Part shown: in pieces, positions 8,341-17,075 of the stretch | Position numbering within the stretch: position 1 is the stretch's first letter | How the letters are laid out: each line of letters starts with the position of its first letter | Source of the DNA: Paenibacillus rhizosphaerae | Lineage (GTDB): Bacteria; Bacillota; Bacilli; Paenibacillales; Paenibacillaceae | NCBI RefSeq assembly: GCF_014192015.1 | Contig: NZ_JACHXJ010000005.1 | Span: forward strand, 62,001 to 126,000 | Length of the DNA: 64,000 bases | Direction of reading: 5' to 3' | The notes under the pieces: generated by a model | Told to the model about the DNA's origin: nothing | Databases searched by the model: none | The model's input: only the letters and a program-made list of their open reading frames with translations | Made by a program: the position numbers and the translations under genes

Positions 8341-10179
8341 ATGAAATGGCCCTCCTTTTTCCGCACGATCCAGGCGAAGCTGATCATTATCTATGTGCTG
8401 CTAATCCTGATCGCGATGCAGCTGATCGGGGTGTATTTTGTCAGCGCGATGAAAAATTCCCTGACCAGCAACTTTACGAAGGACCTGCAGGAGCGGGCGG
8501 AGCTGCTGTCGGTGCTTGCGGCGGATAAGCTGGGCGGCACCGGGGATACGGGAGAAAATAATCCGGTGGAGAGCCTGGGGGCGATCGTCAACAACCTGTT
8601 CAATCTGAACGGGGCGGAAATCCAGGTGCTTGACGCCAGCGGCAAGGTGCTGATCACCTCTTACCCTTCGCATGCCGACTATGTCGGGAAGAAGAACACG
8701 CAGACGGTTGTGAGCCGGGCGCTGCAGGGCATCAAGGACAATGAGGAATACGTCATTGATGAAGACAATGTGCGCAAGAAGGTCGTCGCGAAGCCGGTCA
8801 TGAACAACGGGAAAATCGTCGGCGCCATCTACATCGTCGCTTCGATGAAGGAGCTGTACGATACGATGGGCCGGGTGAACAACATTTTCATCTCCGGCAT
8901 CCTGCTGGCGCTGGGGATGACCTGCGTGCTTGGCGTCATTCTGGCTCATACGATCACTCACCCGATCAAGGAGATGACGAACCACGCCACTGCGGTGGCC
9001 GAGGGCAGTTTCGACCAGAAGATGCCCGTATTCGGCAACGATGAAATCGGCCAGCTCAGCGAGGCGTTCAACTATATGACTTCGCGGCTGCGCGAAGCGC
9101 TGATCCAGAACGAAGAGGAGAAAGAGAAGCTCGCTTCGATCCTGACGAACATGAGCGATGGCGTGATCGCTACGGACGAGGCCGGTAAAGTCATCCTGAT
9201 GAACCGCCGCGCCGGGGCGATCCTGGGCGTGGACGAGGATGAGCTGGCGGGAAGCGATATCGCGCAAGTGCTGGGACTGACGCCGGAGCAGGCGGACACC
9301 TTCACGGAAGGGACGTACGTGACGATGCTGCTGCAGATCAGTCCGGAAGAGGATAAGGAGAAGTCGCGCCATTACATGGTGCGCGTGACCTTTACTCCGA
9401 TTCACCGCCGCGAATTCGGCATCACGGGCACGATCGCCGTGCTGCAGGACGTGACGGAGCAGGAGAAGCTCGAGGCGTCACGCCGCGAGTTTGTGGCGAA
9501 CGTGTCGCATGAGCTGCGCACGCCGCTCACGACGATCAAGAGCTACACCGAAGCGCTGGATGACGGGGCGCTGGACGATCCGCCGCTGGCTGCACGGTTT
9601 GTGGGGGTCATCCAGAACGAAACGGAGCGGATGATCCGGCTGGTGACGGACCTGCTCCATCTGTCCAGGCTGGACAACAAGGAGGCGCTGCTGCGCAAGC
9701 AGCCGACCGATGTGCTGGAAATGCTGGAGGACGTTTCGGACCGCTTTTCTTTTCAAATGCAGCAGAAGGGCATTCTCGCGGAAGTCCGTGTGGAGGAAGG
9801 GGTTCAGAAGGTGCCGTTCGACCGGGACCAGATCGATCAGGTGCTGGACAACCTGGTATCCAACGCGCTCAAATATACGCCGTCCGGTGGAAGCATCACG
9901 ATGGAAGCGGCGCTGACCGAAGGCCGCCTGCTCGCCATTTCGGTGCAGGATACCGGCATCGGCATTCCGAAAAAGGACCTGGACCGGATCTTCGAGCGCT
10001 TCTATCGGGTGGACAAGGCCCGTTCCCGCAACATGGGCGGCACCGGACTCGGATTGTCCATCGCCCGCGAGATCGTGCTCGCCCATGGCGGAACCATCTC
10101 CCTACAGTCGGAGCTGGGGCAGGGCACAAAGGTTACGTTTACGCTGCCTCTGGGTGACGAAGGGGGGAGCGCCTCATGA
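8341..10179 (+). CDS. walK: Sensor histidine kinase WalK (YycG)
   Basis: Encodes 612 residues, the usual WalK length. Two membrane helices (about 13-33 and 183-203) flank an extracellular sensor loop, followed by HAMP, a cytosolic PAS domain, the HisKA domain with phospho-accepting His390 in NVSHELRTPL, and a HATPase domain with an N box (DNLVSNALKYTP), DTGIGIP and GGTGLGLSI. It phosphorylates WalR. The start abuts the walR stop and the end overlaps yycH by four bases, so the three are translationally linked. Confidence 0.96.
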   Translation: MKWPSFFRTIQAKLIIIYVLLILIAMQLIGVYFVSAMKNSLTSNFTKDLQERAELLSVLAADKLGGTGDTGENNPVESLGAIVNNLFNLNGAEIQVLDASGKVLITSYPSHADYVGKKNTQTVVSRALQGIKDNEEYVIDEDNVRKKVVAKPVMNNGKIVGAIYIVASMKELYDTMGRVNNIFISGILLALGMTCVLGVILAHTITHPIKEMTNHATAVAEGSFDQKMPVFGNDEIGQLSEAFNYMTSRLREALIQNEEEKEKLASILTNMSDGVIATDEAGKVILMNRRAGAILGVDEDELAGSDIAQVLGLTPEQADTFTEGTYVTMLLQISPEEDKEKSRHYMVRVTFTPIHRREFGITGTIAVLQDVTEQEKLEASRREFVANVSHELRTPLTTIKSYTEALDDGALDDPPLAARFVGVIQNETERMIRLVTDLLHLSRLDNKEALLRKQPTDVLEMLEDVSDRFSFQMQQKGILAEVRVEEGVQKVPFDRDQIDQVLDNLVSNALKYTPSGGSITMEAALTEGRLLAISVQDTGIGIPKKDLDRIFERFYRVDKARSRNMGGTGLGLSIAREIVLAHGGTISLQSELGQGTKVTFTLPLGDEGGSAS

Positions 10180-11462
10180 AGGAGAAGATGAAATCGATCC
10201 TGCTGGCGCTGCTCGTTGCGGGCAGCCTGGTGCAGAGCTATTACCTGATTTACCGGCTGCCGGGCGGGGATTCGATCGCCAAAACGGAGAACAATTATAT
10301 CAAGACGGACAACATGGGACCGGAGGAGAGCGCCGAGAACCTGATTTATCCGGATAAAATGCAGATTCATATGGGAGAAGGCAAGCATACGGTCTTTTAC
10401 CCGAACTCCACGTTCTACAACTTGATCTACTCGCGTCTGAAGGGGCGCAGCTTCGAGAGCTTCCAGCGCCGTCCGGTGGAGAACACGGACTGGAACAAGA
10501 TCCGCAATGAGGATCCCGGCATCGAGCTGACCTTCGGGTCGGGGATCCCGGTATCGCTGCTCCAGCGCGTCATGCAGATCGAGCCGGATTCGCTGTTCGA
10601 GGCCGAGCGGATCGACCGGATTTGGATTTACACGTCGCCGAACGATTCCAAGACGCACGCGATGTTCTTTAGTACGGAAGGCGACGTCGTCTATGAGGCC
10701 GGCAAAGTCGACCTGACAGTGCAGGACGTGCAGCAGCATGTCGATTTCGGCAAGGAATGGACAGCTTACTCTTCGGAGGCAGGCGGCAAGTACTATGTGC
10801 CGCAGTCGTCCATCCAGATGGTGGAGGCCGAGATCAATATCGGGGTTTATACGGTGGAACAGATGCAGCAGAGCCTCTTCTTCGACCCCGGCATTACCCG
10901 CTACATTCAGGAAAAGGACGGATCGGAGATTTATACGGACAGCAAGCGGAGTCTCCAGGTGCGGCAGGAGCAGAAGTGGATCAGCTACACCGATCCGGCC
11001 GCGCCGCCGGCGGGCGAGAGCAGCGACGGGAAGGATGCCTTGGCTGCCGTTGACTTCGTCAACGAGCATGGCGGCTGGAACGGGACCTACCGGCTCGGCC
11101 AGTCGGGCACCGGAGAGGACCGCAGCCAAATCGTGTTCCAGCAGTATTACGGCGCTTATCCGATTCTGGACACGCTCAATTTCCATTACGGCACGATCCG
11201 GCTGAACCTGCAGCAGGGCACCGTATCGGCGTATGAGCGTTCCCTGATTTATATGAAATCCGGGGAGCAGCATAAGACGATGGTGAAGCTGCCGGGCGGT
11301 GCCGAGCTCAAGGACAAGCTGAGTCAGATGAACAAGGATTCGGCGATCGAGGATCTATATCCGGCGTATTTGCCGGAGTTGACCAAGACCGGAACGGGAC
11401 TGAAGCTGACGCCGGTCTGGGCAGTGAAGCAGGAGAGCGGCGCCGTGACGGTGATCCGCTAA
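10176..11462 (+). CDS. yycH: Wal system regulator YycH
   Basis: Encodes 428 residues with a single N-terminal membrane helix (about 5-25) and a large extracytoplasmic part, the architecture of YycH. In B. subtilis YycH and YycI form a membrane complex with WalK and lower its activity. The ATG overlaps the walK stop (ATGA). The context, length and topology carry the call, since the family is poorly conserved in sequence. A 274-base gap, unusual for this operon, separates it from yycI. Confidence 0.9.
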   Translation: MKEKMKSILLALLVAGSLVQSYYLIYRLPGGDSIAKTENNYIKTDNMGPEESAENLIYPDKMQIHMGEGKHTVFYPNSTFYNLIYSRLKGRSFESFQRRPVENTDWNKIRNEDPGIELTFGSGIPVSLLQRVMQIEPDSLFEAERIDRIWIYTSPNDSKTHAMFFSTEGDVVYEAGKVDLTVQDVQQHVDFGKEWTAYSSEAGGKYYVPQSSIQMVEAEINIGVYTVEQMQQSLFFDPGITRYIQEKDGSEIYTDSKRSLQVRQEQKWISYTDPAAPPAGESSDGKDALAAVDFVNEHGGWNGTYRLGQSGTGEDRSQIVFQQYYGAYPILDTLNFHYGTIRLNLQQGTVSAYERSLIYMKSGEQHKTMVKLPGGAELKDKLSQMNKDSAIEDLYPAYLPELTKTGTGLKLTPVWAVKQESGAVTVIR

Positions 11463-11736
11463 AAGGACGCCAGGCTTGGCATGATGCAGGTTGACCGATG
11501 GAAAAGAGTGGCGTAAGGTGGGAGTAGCAGGAAATTCTGCCCTCAAATCTATATCTTGCTGCTGTATTCAAGGGCTATAACGGAAGCAGCATCAGCATTA
11601 AAGGTTTATTCGTAGGAGCAAGGCTCCATTTTCATAGCGATGAGATAGATAGCATGTCGTGGCCTGTGAATTTTGGGTTAGCTGAAGCTATGGGTAACCA
11701 TGCGGGATCAAATTTCGGGTAAAAGGAGGGCAAAGG
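11463..11736. other. Unusually long gap inside the wal operon
   Basis: The 274 bases between yycH and yycI contain no convincing frame, no transposon ends and no clear terminator. The final part holds the yycI ribosome binding site AAAGGAGGG (11721-11729). Confidence 0.5.
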
Positions 11737-12540
11737 ATGGATTGGGGACGGGCCAAAAATGTGCTGATCTACGCTTTTTTGCTGCTGAACCTGGTGCTGG
11801 GCTACCAGCTGTGGGCCGACGTGCGCGAGCAGGCGGACACCAATCTGGACTTTGCCTCCCTGGCGGACAGTACACAGAAGGCGATGGAGGATAAATCGAT
11901 TCAGCTGCTGTGCCCGATTCCAAGCATGACGCCCGCTCTGCCCAAAATCTCCTACCACTACGTCAGCGGGGAAAGTATCGGCAAACCGGTCACGCTGAAG
12001 AAGCCGGTCGAGAGCAAACTGATCTTTATGGGCACCGACCTTGTGGAGGCCCTGGGCGATCAGATTCCCGAGTTCGCTAATTACCGGTATGACCCGCAGG
12101 CGAGCCAGGAGATGACGGAAGCGGAGCTGGAACGGGTGAAAGTTGCCGGTGCCGCGGGCCGATTCGTCATGCATACGCTGGTGGACGGGAAATGGCCGCT
12201 GTTCAACGATCAGCTCGAGCTGTACTACAGCGAGCAGAAAATCGTGTCGTACCGCCAGTCGCTGGTGGAGATCGCCCCGATGGAGGACGAGCAGGAGCAG
12301 AAGATTTTGCCGGCATCCGGGGCACTAAAACGGTTAGTGGACGCTTTTATCCCGGAAGGTTCGGCCATTAAAGATATTCAGCTGGGCTATTACGGCCAGG
12401 TATTTAACTCGGAGAGCCAGGTGGCTGCGCCATCATGGCGGTTCACGCTGGAGAGCGGAGAAATTTATTATGTACAGGGGATCAGCGGCGACGTGACCGT
12501 GAACAGCCCCAAGGACGAAGAGGGAAAGGAGCAGGGATGA
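11737..12540 (+). CDS. yycI: Wal system regulator YycI
   Basis: Encodes 267 residues with one N-terminal membrane helix (VLIYAFLLLNLVLGYQL) and an extracytoplasmic YycI-type domain. The tail DVTVNSPKD is preceded by the SWRFTLESGEIYYV motif common to YycH/YycI/YpeB-like folds. The partner of YycH in restraining WalK. Start chosen for AAAGGAGGG seven bases upstream. The stop overlaps the yycJ start. Confidence 0.9.
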   Translation: MDWGRAKNVLIYAFLLLNLVLGYQLWADVREQADTNLDFASLADSTQKAMEDKSIQLLCPIPSMTPALPKISYHYVSGESIGKPVTLKKPVESKLIFMGTDLVEALGDQIPEFANYRYDPQASQEMTEAELERVKVAGAAGRFVMHTLVDGKWPLFNDQLELYYSEQKIVSYRQSLVEIAPMEDEQEQKILPASGALKRLVDAFIPEGSAIKDIQLGYYGQVFNSESQVAAPSWRFTLESGEIYYVQGISGDVTVNSPKDEEGKEQG

Positions 12541-13346
12541 TGGGCATATCTTTTACCGTTCTGTCGAGCGGATCGACGGGGAACGCAACCGTGGTAAGAA
12601 ACAAAGATACGACGCTGATGATCGATGCCGGGCTTAGCGCCAAGCGGATCGACGAGCTGATGGAGCAGCGGGAGCTGTCGGGAGAGGAACTTGACGGGAT
12701 TCTTGTCACTCATGAGCATTCCGACCATATTAAAGGGCTCGGTGCCGTGGCCCGCAAATACGATCTGCCGATCTATGCCAACGAGAAGACATGGGAGGCG
12801 ATCAACAAGTCCGTCGGCAAAATCGCCGAGGAGAACCGCGTCGTGATGGACAGCGGCGAAGTGCGGGACTTCGGCTCGCTGCGGGTGGAGTCTTTTCAAA
12901 TCTCGCATGACGCGGCAGAGCCGGTGGGCTACTGCTTCTACGATGGAGATGAGAAGTTGAGCGTGGCCACAGACCTGGGCTATATGAGCGATAAGGTGAA
13001 GCAGGCCATCAGCGGCTCGAACGTGCTCGTGCTGGAGGCGAATCATGATATCGAGATGCTGCGGATGGGCCGATATCCTTGGAACACCAAGCGCCGCATC
13101 CTGGGCGACCTTGGGCACTTGTCCAACGATGCCGCAGGCGAGGCGATGAGCGAGCTGCTGACGGGGGACCTGAAGCGCACCTATCTGGCGCATTTAAGCA
13201 GGGACCACAATCAGATGGATTTGGCAAAAATGACCGTGCGTGCCGGGATGGAAGACCGGGGATGCTTTTATAAAGACAGCGAATTTAAACTGTGCGACAC
13301 CTATTACGACCGCCCTACACCGTGGGATAAGGTGAGTGAGCCATAA
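12540..13346 (+). CDS. walJ: Metallo-beta-lactamase fold hydrolase WalJ (YycJ)
   Basis: Encodes 268 residues with the metal-binding HEHSDH motif in ILVTHEHSDHIKGL and further histidines typical of the exonuclease-like metallo-beta-lactamase subgroup. Always found at the end of wal operons; proposed roles link cell division and DNA replication or repair. Two in-frame ATG codons (12537 and 12540) follow AAAGGAG; I chose the second for its eight-base spacing and because MGISFTVLSSGSTGN matches the family start, but the first is possible. The 3' end overlaps a convergent small gene by 32 bases. Confidence 0.92.
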   Translation: MGISFTVLSSGSTGNATVVRNKDTTLMIDAGLSAKRIDELMEQRELSGEELDGILVTHEHSDHIKGLGAVARKYDLPIYANEKTWEAINKSVGKIAEENRVVMDSGEVRDFGSLRVESFQISHDAAEPVGYCFYDGDEKLSVATDLGYMSDKVKQAISGSNVLVLEANHDIEMLRMGRYPWNTKRRILGDLGHLSNDAAGEAMSELLTGDLKRTYLAHLSRDHNQMDLAKMTVRAGMEDRGCFYKDSEFKLCDTYYDRPTPWDKVSEP

Positions 13347-13521
13347 ACGCGTCGAGCTCCGCCGCTTTTCTCTCTACCTCATCGCGGGTGAGAACGCCCT
13401 TGTCAACGAGCAGTTCAATGATCGTGCTTAAGGCAAGGGTATTGCGGTAGTGCTCGTCCTTTAAATCCCCCAGCTTGGCCATCATATTGACATAGTCCAT
13501 CGAAGACGGAAATCGTTCCAT
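13315..13521 (-). CDS. Small conserved-looking protein, unknown function
   Basis: Encodes 68 residues, highly charged and mostly helical (TIIELLVDKGVLTRDEVERKAAEL resembles helix pairs in regulatory mini-proteins). AAGGAGG is nine bases before the ATG on the minus strand, which supports real translation. The last 32 bases lie within the 3' end of yycJ on the other strand, so the two transcripts are convergent and overlapping. I do not recognise a named family. Confidence 0.7.
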   Translation of the reverse strand: MERFPSSMDYVNMMAKLGDLKDEHYRNTLALSTIIELLVDKGVLTRDEVERKAAELDAFMAHSPYPTV

Positions 13522-13610
13522 GAGTCTGTTCCTCCTTGTTTTTCATCATCGTTTCCATTCCATAACCCACCAATGACGCAAGCGATAAAAGATTAGGGCA
13601 ACCGCCCCAC

Positions 13611-13714
13611 TTATGTTACAATAACTATACCGCATGAATGTCCGCGAGGGCTTGCACACAGCGGGTTTTACTGGAGATTAGCCTGCAGCAAGCAGGTCGT
13701 GCTTCGCCCTTTTT
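13611..13714 (+). ncRNA. Candidate small structured RNA or leader
   Basis: An extended -10 sequence TGTTACAAT (13614-13622) precedes a segment with nested pairing: AGGGC/GCCCT (13647-13651 with 13706-13710), GCAC/GTGC, and an inner hairpin CCTGC-AGCAA-GCAGG, ending in a run of five T. An RNA of roughly 80 bases starting near 13630 is plausible. I do not recognise a known RNA family. Confidence 0.35.
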
Positions 13715-14186
13715 CATAGTTTCATCAGGCTTTACTTTTATTCTAGTCTGTATGTGCTGGAAACATTCCTGTTTCTATGAAATAAATCTCATGTGCTAGA
13801 TAGAATGGACTAAATAAATGTTCAATGCAAAATTTTAGTTCAATCTATATAGAAAGAGAATCCGAAGTCAACGTGGGCGAATTCTATACATACGAATGTG
13901 AGTGACTGAGACATCAACGCTTCAAATTTGCTGCTTAGATTCAGCCCAATGTGGTGATGTAAAAAATAAAGGCTCTGCCTCGTGCAACCTTGATGAGCTG
14001 GAAGCAGTTATTAATAGTATAGGCAGTCTGAACGACTAGAAGCTTATGAGAACATGCCGCCACGTCATTAGTAATACAGATCAAGCCATTGGCGATGGAA
14101 ATGTTTCATTATTTCGTCAAAGGCGACTGTATGGATGAATCTCACACGATTTTCGGGATGTGTTACAACAAAGGGGAGAGGATCAC
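13715..14186. other. Gene-free stretch before the HtrA-like gene
   Basis: Contains the inverted repeat at 13799-13849 and otherwise AT-rich DNA with no frame that has a ribosome binding site. The promoter of the protease gene is not obvious. Confidence 0.45.
13799..13849. repeat. Short inverted repeat, TATAGAATG family, copy 2
   Basis: GATAGAATGGACTAAA (13799-13814) faces TTTAGTTCAATCTATA (13834-13849), matching at 13 of 16 positions. The right arm is identical over 16 bases to the right arm of the copy at 56422-56437. Confidence 0.6.
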
Positions 14187-15443
14187 ATGGGGCTGTTTCG
14201 TGACGATTTTTATTCGACCAAAATTTCCAAACGGCGGCGAAGCCTTCGCAAGGTATATCCCGCACAGCGGGTGTGGGGCAGAAGCAGGCGCAGCCGGGGG
14301 ACGTCCACGCTGTTCGTGGCGACGGTCAGCTCCGTCATCAGTGCGGTAGTGGCGGTGCTCCTGTTCAGCCTCATCACCGGCCTTCCTTCCCATACAAGGG
14401 AGACGGCGGCAGTCAGTGCGGTTAGTTCGACGCCGCTGGACGGCAGCGGAGATCCGTTCGACCGGCTCGTTCAGGCGGCGGCCAAAGTCCGCCCCACCGT
14501 CGTCAGCATCGTGAACTATAAGGACGCGAAGGACGCGGAGAAGGGAACGGCCGACCTGGAGGATTCGGCGCTCGGATCAGGGGTCATCTTCAAGAAGGAG
14601 AACGGCAAGGCTTTTGTCATTACCAACAACCACGTCATTGAAGGCTCACAGGACCTGGAAGTGATGACGGTCGGTGGGGATATGAAAAAGGCGACGCTCG
14701 TCGGTACCGATAAAGTGACGGATATTGCCGTCCTGTCGGTGGACGACAAGAATATTGCCGATGTGGCCGAAATGGGTGATTCTACGAAGCTGCGTTTAGG
14801 GGAGACGGTGTTCGCCATCGGCAATCCGCTCGGGCTCGGGGATACGCTGACATCCGGCATCATCAGTTACACCAACCGGGTCGTGCCAGTGTCGCTGAAC
14901 CAGGACGGCGTGTACGACTGGGAGCAGGAAGTGATCCAGACCGACGCGGCCATCAATGAAGGCAACAGCGGCGGCGCGCTGGTGGACCTGAACGGCAAAG
15001 TGATTGGCATCAACACGATGAAGATTTCCGATGCCGGCGTGGAAGGCCTGGGCTTTGCCATCCCGGTCGATCAGGTGATGAAGACGGTGGATGAGCTGAT
15101 GAAATACGGCAAAATTTCACGTCCTTACCTGGGTGTGTATACCGTGGACCTGAACAATCCGTACGCTCCGCTGGATGAAGACCAGCGCAAGGAACTGAAG
15201 CTTCCGGCTGACGTGAAAGACGGCGTGGTGGTGCTGGATGCCATCGGGCCTGCCAAGGATGCCGGGCTAAAGCTAAACGACGTCATTACGGAATTCAACG
15301 GGGATCCGATCCAGACCACGCTGGAGCTGAAGAAATACCTGTATGACAAAGTGAAGATCGGCGACATGCTCAAGGTCACCTTCTACCGTGCAGGCCAGCT
15401 GGAGACCGTGGACGTCAAGCTCGCCGACAAGCCGGATTCCTAA
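14187..15443 (+). CDS. htrC: HtrA-like serine protease (HtrC/YycK position)
   Basis: Encodes 418 residues: a basic cytosolic N-terminus, one membrane helix (about 45-65), a trypsin-like S1C domain and a C-terminal PDZ domain. The catalytic triad is His149 (NNHVIEG), Asp179 (TDIAVL) and Ser261 (GNSGGAL). Such proteases degrade misfolded exported proteins. The start at 14187 follows AAGGGGAGAGG; an upstream in-frame ATG at 14160 would place that site inside the gene. Position downstream of yycJ matches B. subtilis htrC, which is why I use the symbol; paralogues HtrA and HtrB are similar in sequence. Confidence 0.9.
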   Translation: MGLFRDDFYSTKISKRRRSLRKVYPAQRVWGRSRRSRGTSTLFVATVSSVISAVVAVLLFSLITGLPSHTRETAAVSAVSSTPLDGSGDPFDRLVQAAAKVRPTVVSIVNYKDAKDAEKGTADLEDSALGSGVIFKKENGKAFVITNNHVIEGSQDLEVMTVGGDMKKATLVGTDKVTDIAVLSVDDKNIADVAEMGDSTKLRLGETVFAIGNPLGLGDTLTSGIISYTNRVVPVSLNQDGVYDWEQEVIQTDAAINEGNSGGALVDLNGKVIGINTMKISDAGVEGLGFAIPVDQVMKTVDELMKYGKISRPYLGVYTVDLNNPYAPLDEDQRKELKLPADVKDGVVVLDAIGPAKDAGLKLNDVITEFNGDPIQTTLELKKYLYDKVKIGDMLKVTFYRAGQLETVDVKLADKPDS

Positions 15444-15474
15444 AATAGGACGTGTGATCCGGCCTAAAACCGGA

Positions 15475-15480
15475 TATAAT
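15475..15480 (+). promoter_or_regulatory. Possible -10 element for the CxxH/CxxC-rlmH region
   Basis: A perfect TATAAT lies 74 bases before the next start codon, but the -35 region (about 15452) is weak. Confidence 0.35.
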
Positions 15481-15553
15481 GAGAGTCATAGGTTTTCGGA
15501 TGATCAACCAGAAAAACGTACATTGTGTGCAATTTTAGAGGGGATGCCAGTCT

Positions 15554-15721
15554 ATGTTTGTCGTTTGTAAAGACCATGTGGAGCTCGCGATCGATATGTT
15601 CGTTGACGAGTACGAGGACGCGCCGGATATCGTGGACCTGAAGGAGACGGAGTTCTCCGATTGGGACCCGCCCGTGCAGTGCGCGCACTGTGATCAGCCT
15701 GCCAAGTTCTTGGTCGTGTAG
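15554..15721 (+). CDS. CxxH/CxxC mini-protein
   Basis: Encodes only 55 residues. It has an N-terminal CxxH motif (VCKDHVELAIDMFV) and a C-terminal CxxC (QCAHCDQPA), the signature of the small CxxH/CxxC family found beside rlmH in many Bacillales. The two metal-ligand pairs suggest binding of one zinc or other metal; function is unknown. The start is supported by AGAGGGG about ten bases upstream. A terminator separates it from rlmH. Confidence 0.85.
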   Translation: MFVVCKDHVELAIDMFVDEYEDAPDIVDLKETEFSDWDPPVQCAHCDQPAKFLVV

Positions 15722-15766
15722 CCGCAGGGTTAGCAGGAAAAGCTATACAAAGCTGAATAGCGATAG

Positions 15767-15793
15767 GGAGGGCGTGGAGACACGCTCTTTTTT
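15767..15793 (+). terminator. Rho-independent terminator
   Basis: GAGGGCGTG pairs with CACGCTCT across a GAGA loop (one G-T pair), followed by six T residues. Confidence 0.75.
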
Positions 15794-15846
15794 ACTTTTT
15801 AGAAGAGTGGATAGGGTTTTGGAATGAGAAAAGTGGAGGGATATGC

Positions 15847-16326
15847 ATGCTGATTCAAATGATCGGCGTCGGCAAGCTGAAGGAGAAGTATCTGGTGCAG
15901 GGCATCCAGGAATACGCCAAGCGGCTGACGCCTTACATCAAATTTCAGATGGTGGAGGTCGCGGACGAGAAGGCCCCCGACACCTTGAGCGAAGCCGAGG
16001 TGACGATCGTGAAGGAGCGCGAGGGCGAACGCATCCTCGCGCACATCAAAGAGAGCGCGCATGTGATCGCGCTCGCCATTGGCGGCCAGCTCTGGAGCTC
16101 GGAGGAGCTGGCCGCCGAGATCGACCGGCTCGGCACCTACGGGACGAGCCATGTCGTGTTCGTGATCGGAGGGAGCCACGGGCTCTCCGATCAGGTGCTG
16201 CGCCGCGCTCAGCAGCGCTTGAGCTTCGGGCGCATGACCCTGCCGCACCAGCTGATGCGGCTGGTGCTGGTGGAGCAGATTTATCGCGCGGTGAAGATCA
16301 ACCGGGGGGAACCGTATCACAAGTAG
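15847..16326 (+). CDS. rlmH: 23S rRNA (pseudouridine-1915-N3) methyltransferase
   Basis: Encodes 159 residues, the exact usual length of this SPOUT-family enzyme. It methylates pseudouridine 1915 in helix 69 of 23S rRNA using SAM. The knotted SAM-binding C-terminal region is seen in VFVIGGSHGLSDQV and the invariant MTLPHQLMRLVLVEQIYRA, ending in the YHK tripeptide. GTGGAGGG is the ribosome binding site. It closes the conserved core block; the DNA after it is accessory in character. Confidence 0.96.
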   Translation: MLIQMIGVGKLKEKYLVQGIQEYAKRLTPYIKFQMVEVADEKAPDTLSEAEVTIVKEREGERILAHIKESAHVIALAIGGQLWSSEELAAEIDRLGTYGTSHVVFVIGGSHGLSDQVLRRAQQRLSFGRMTLPHQLMRLVLVEQIYRAVKINRGEPYHK

Positions 16327-16376
16327 GGCGATATTTTTGTTACAATGTAGATTACGGCTAGCAATTAGGGACGGTG

Positions 16377-16952
16377 ATGAACATGGGAAGAAAGCAGGCT
16401 TTTACAAAATCAGAGTTGCTTGACCAAACCAAGAGAGTGCTTCTCGAATACGGTTATGAGGGGTTTCAACTTAAGTTGTTATCCAAGAGCCTGGTTGGAG
16501 CAAGAAGCACGATTTACCAATATTATGCCAACAAAGAAGAGATAGTTGCTGCATGTATGAAACGATCAATGGAAAATGTATTACAGAAGGCGTCGGCTAT
16601 TGATGAAACGGATTGCATGAATGCCCTTCAACATCTGCTAGATGTATATCTGGAGGAAGCTAGTTTCCATCAATTGCTTGGATATGCTCATAAAATAAAT
16701 AAAGCCAATTCTGCGGCTGCGGCCAACGATCTTGAATTTGTTGAGCAAGCGCATGTGACTTTAAAAAATCAACTGGAGCGATTGTTTGCTCGTGCTCAGG
16801 AAGAGGGGCACTTGAATACAAGCATCCCGCTTCCTGCCATTATAGGTGTATTTTTTAACCTGATTGAAACTCCCAATATGATGAATATGCCTACGCCTCA
16901 GTGGAGTAAGCTATTGTACCAAATGTGGCTGGGAGGGGTAGGAAGACGATAA
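16377..16952 (+). CDS. TetR-family regulator, probable repressor of the adjacent ABC exporter
   Basis: Encodes 191 residues with an N-terminal TetR helix-turn-helix (LKLLSKSLVGARSTIYQYYANKEEIV) and a variable ligand-binding C-terminal domain. Starts GTG 16374, ATG 16377 and ATG 16383 are in frame; AGGG at 16367-16370 fits 16377 best. The gene is followed by two identical perfect palindromes, the first overlapping the -35 of the promoter for the ABC genes, so it very likely represses that operon. By locus it corresponds to HrtR-type heme sensors, although its own sequence does not prove that ligand. Confidence 0.88.
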   Translation: MNMGRKQAFTKSELLDQTKRVLLEYGYEGFQLKLLSKSLVGARSTIYQYYANKEEIVAACMKRSMENVLQKASAIDETDCMNALQHLLDVYLEEASFHQLLGYAHKINKANSAAAANDLEFVEQAHVTLKNQLERLFARAQEEGHLNTSIPLPAIIGVFFNLIETPNMMNMPTPQWSKLLYQMWLGGVGRR

Positions 16953-16967
16953 GGAGCACAAATATAT

Positions 16968-16997
16968 TTGACACGCGTGTCATATAAAACCTATAAT
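16968..16997 (+). promoter_or_regulatory. Promoter of the ABC exporter operon
   Basis: TTGACA (16968-16973) and TATAAT (16992-16997), both perfect, are separated by 18 bases. The -35 lies inside the first operator palindrome. Confidence 0.8.
16969..16982. promoter_or_regulatory. TetR operator 1
   Basis: TGACACGCGTGTCA is a perfect 14-bp palindrome overlapping the -35 box. Bound repressor would block RNA polymerase. Confidence 0.8.
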
Positions 16998-17032
16998 GAA
17001 TATGTGCCGGACGTGATGTGATGTGATTAATT

Positions 17033-17046
17033 TGACACGCGTGTCA
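17033..17046. promoter_or_regulatory. TetR operator 2
   Basis: An exact second copy of TGACACGCGTGTCA, 64 bases downstream of the first (about six helical turns), lying between the promoter and the start codon at 17076. Confidence 0.8.
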
Positions 17047-17075
17047 TTTATTTGTGTTGAGGAGAGGAATAGCAT

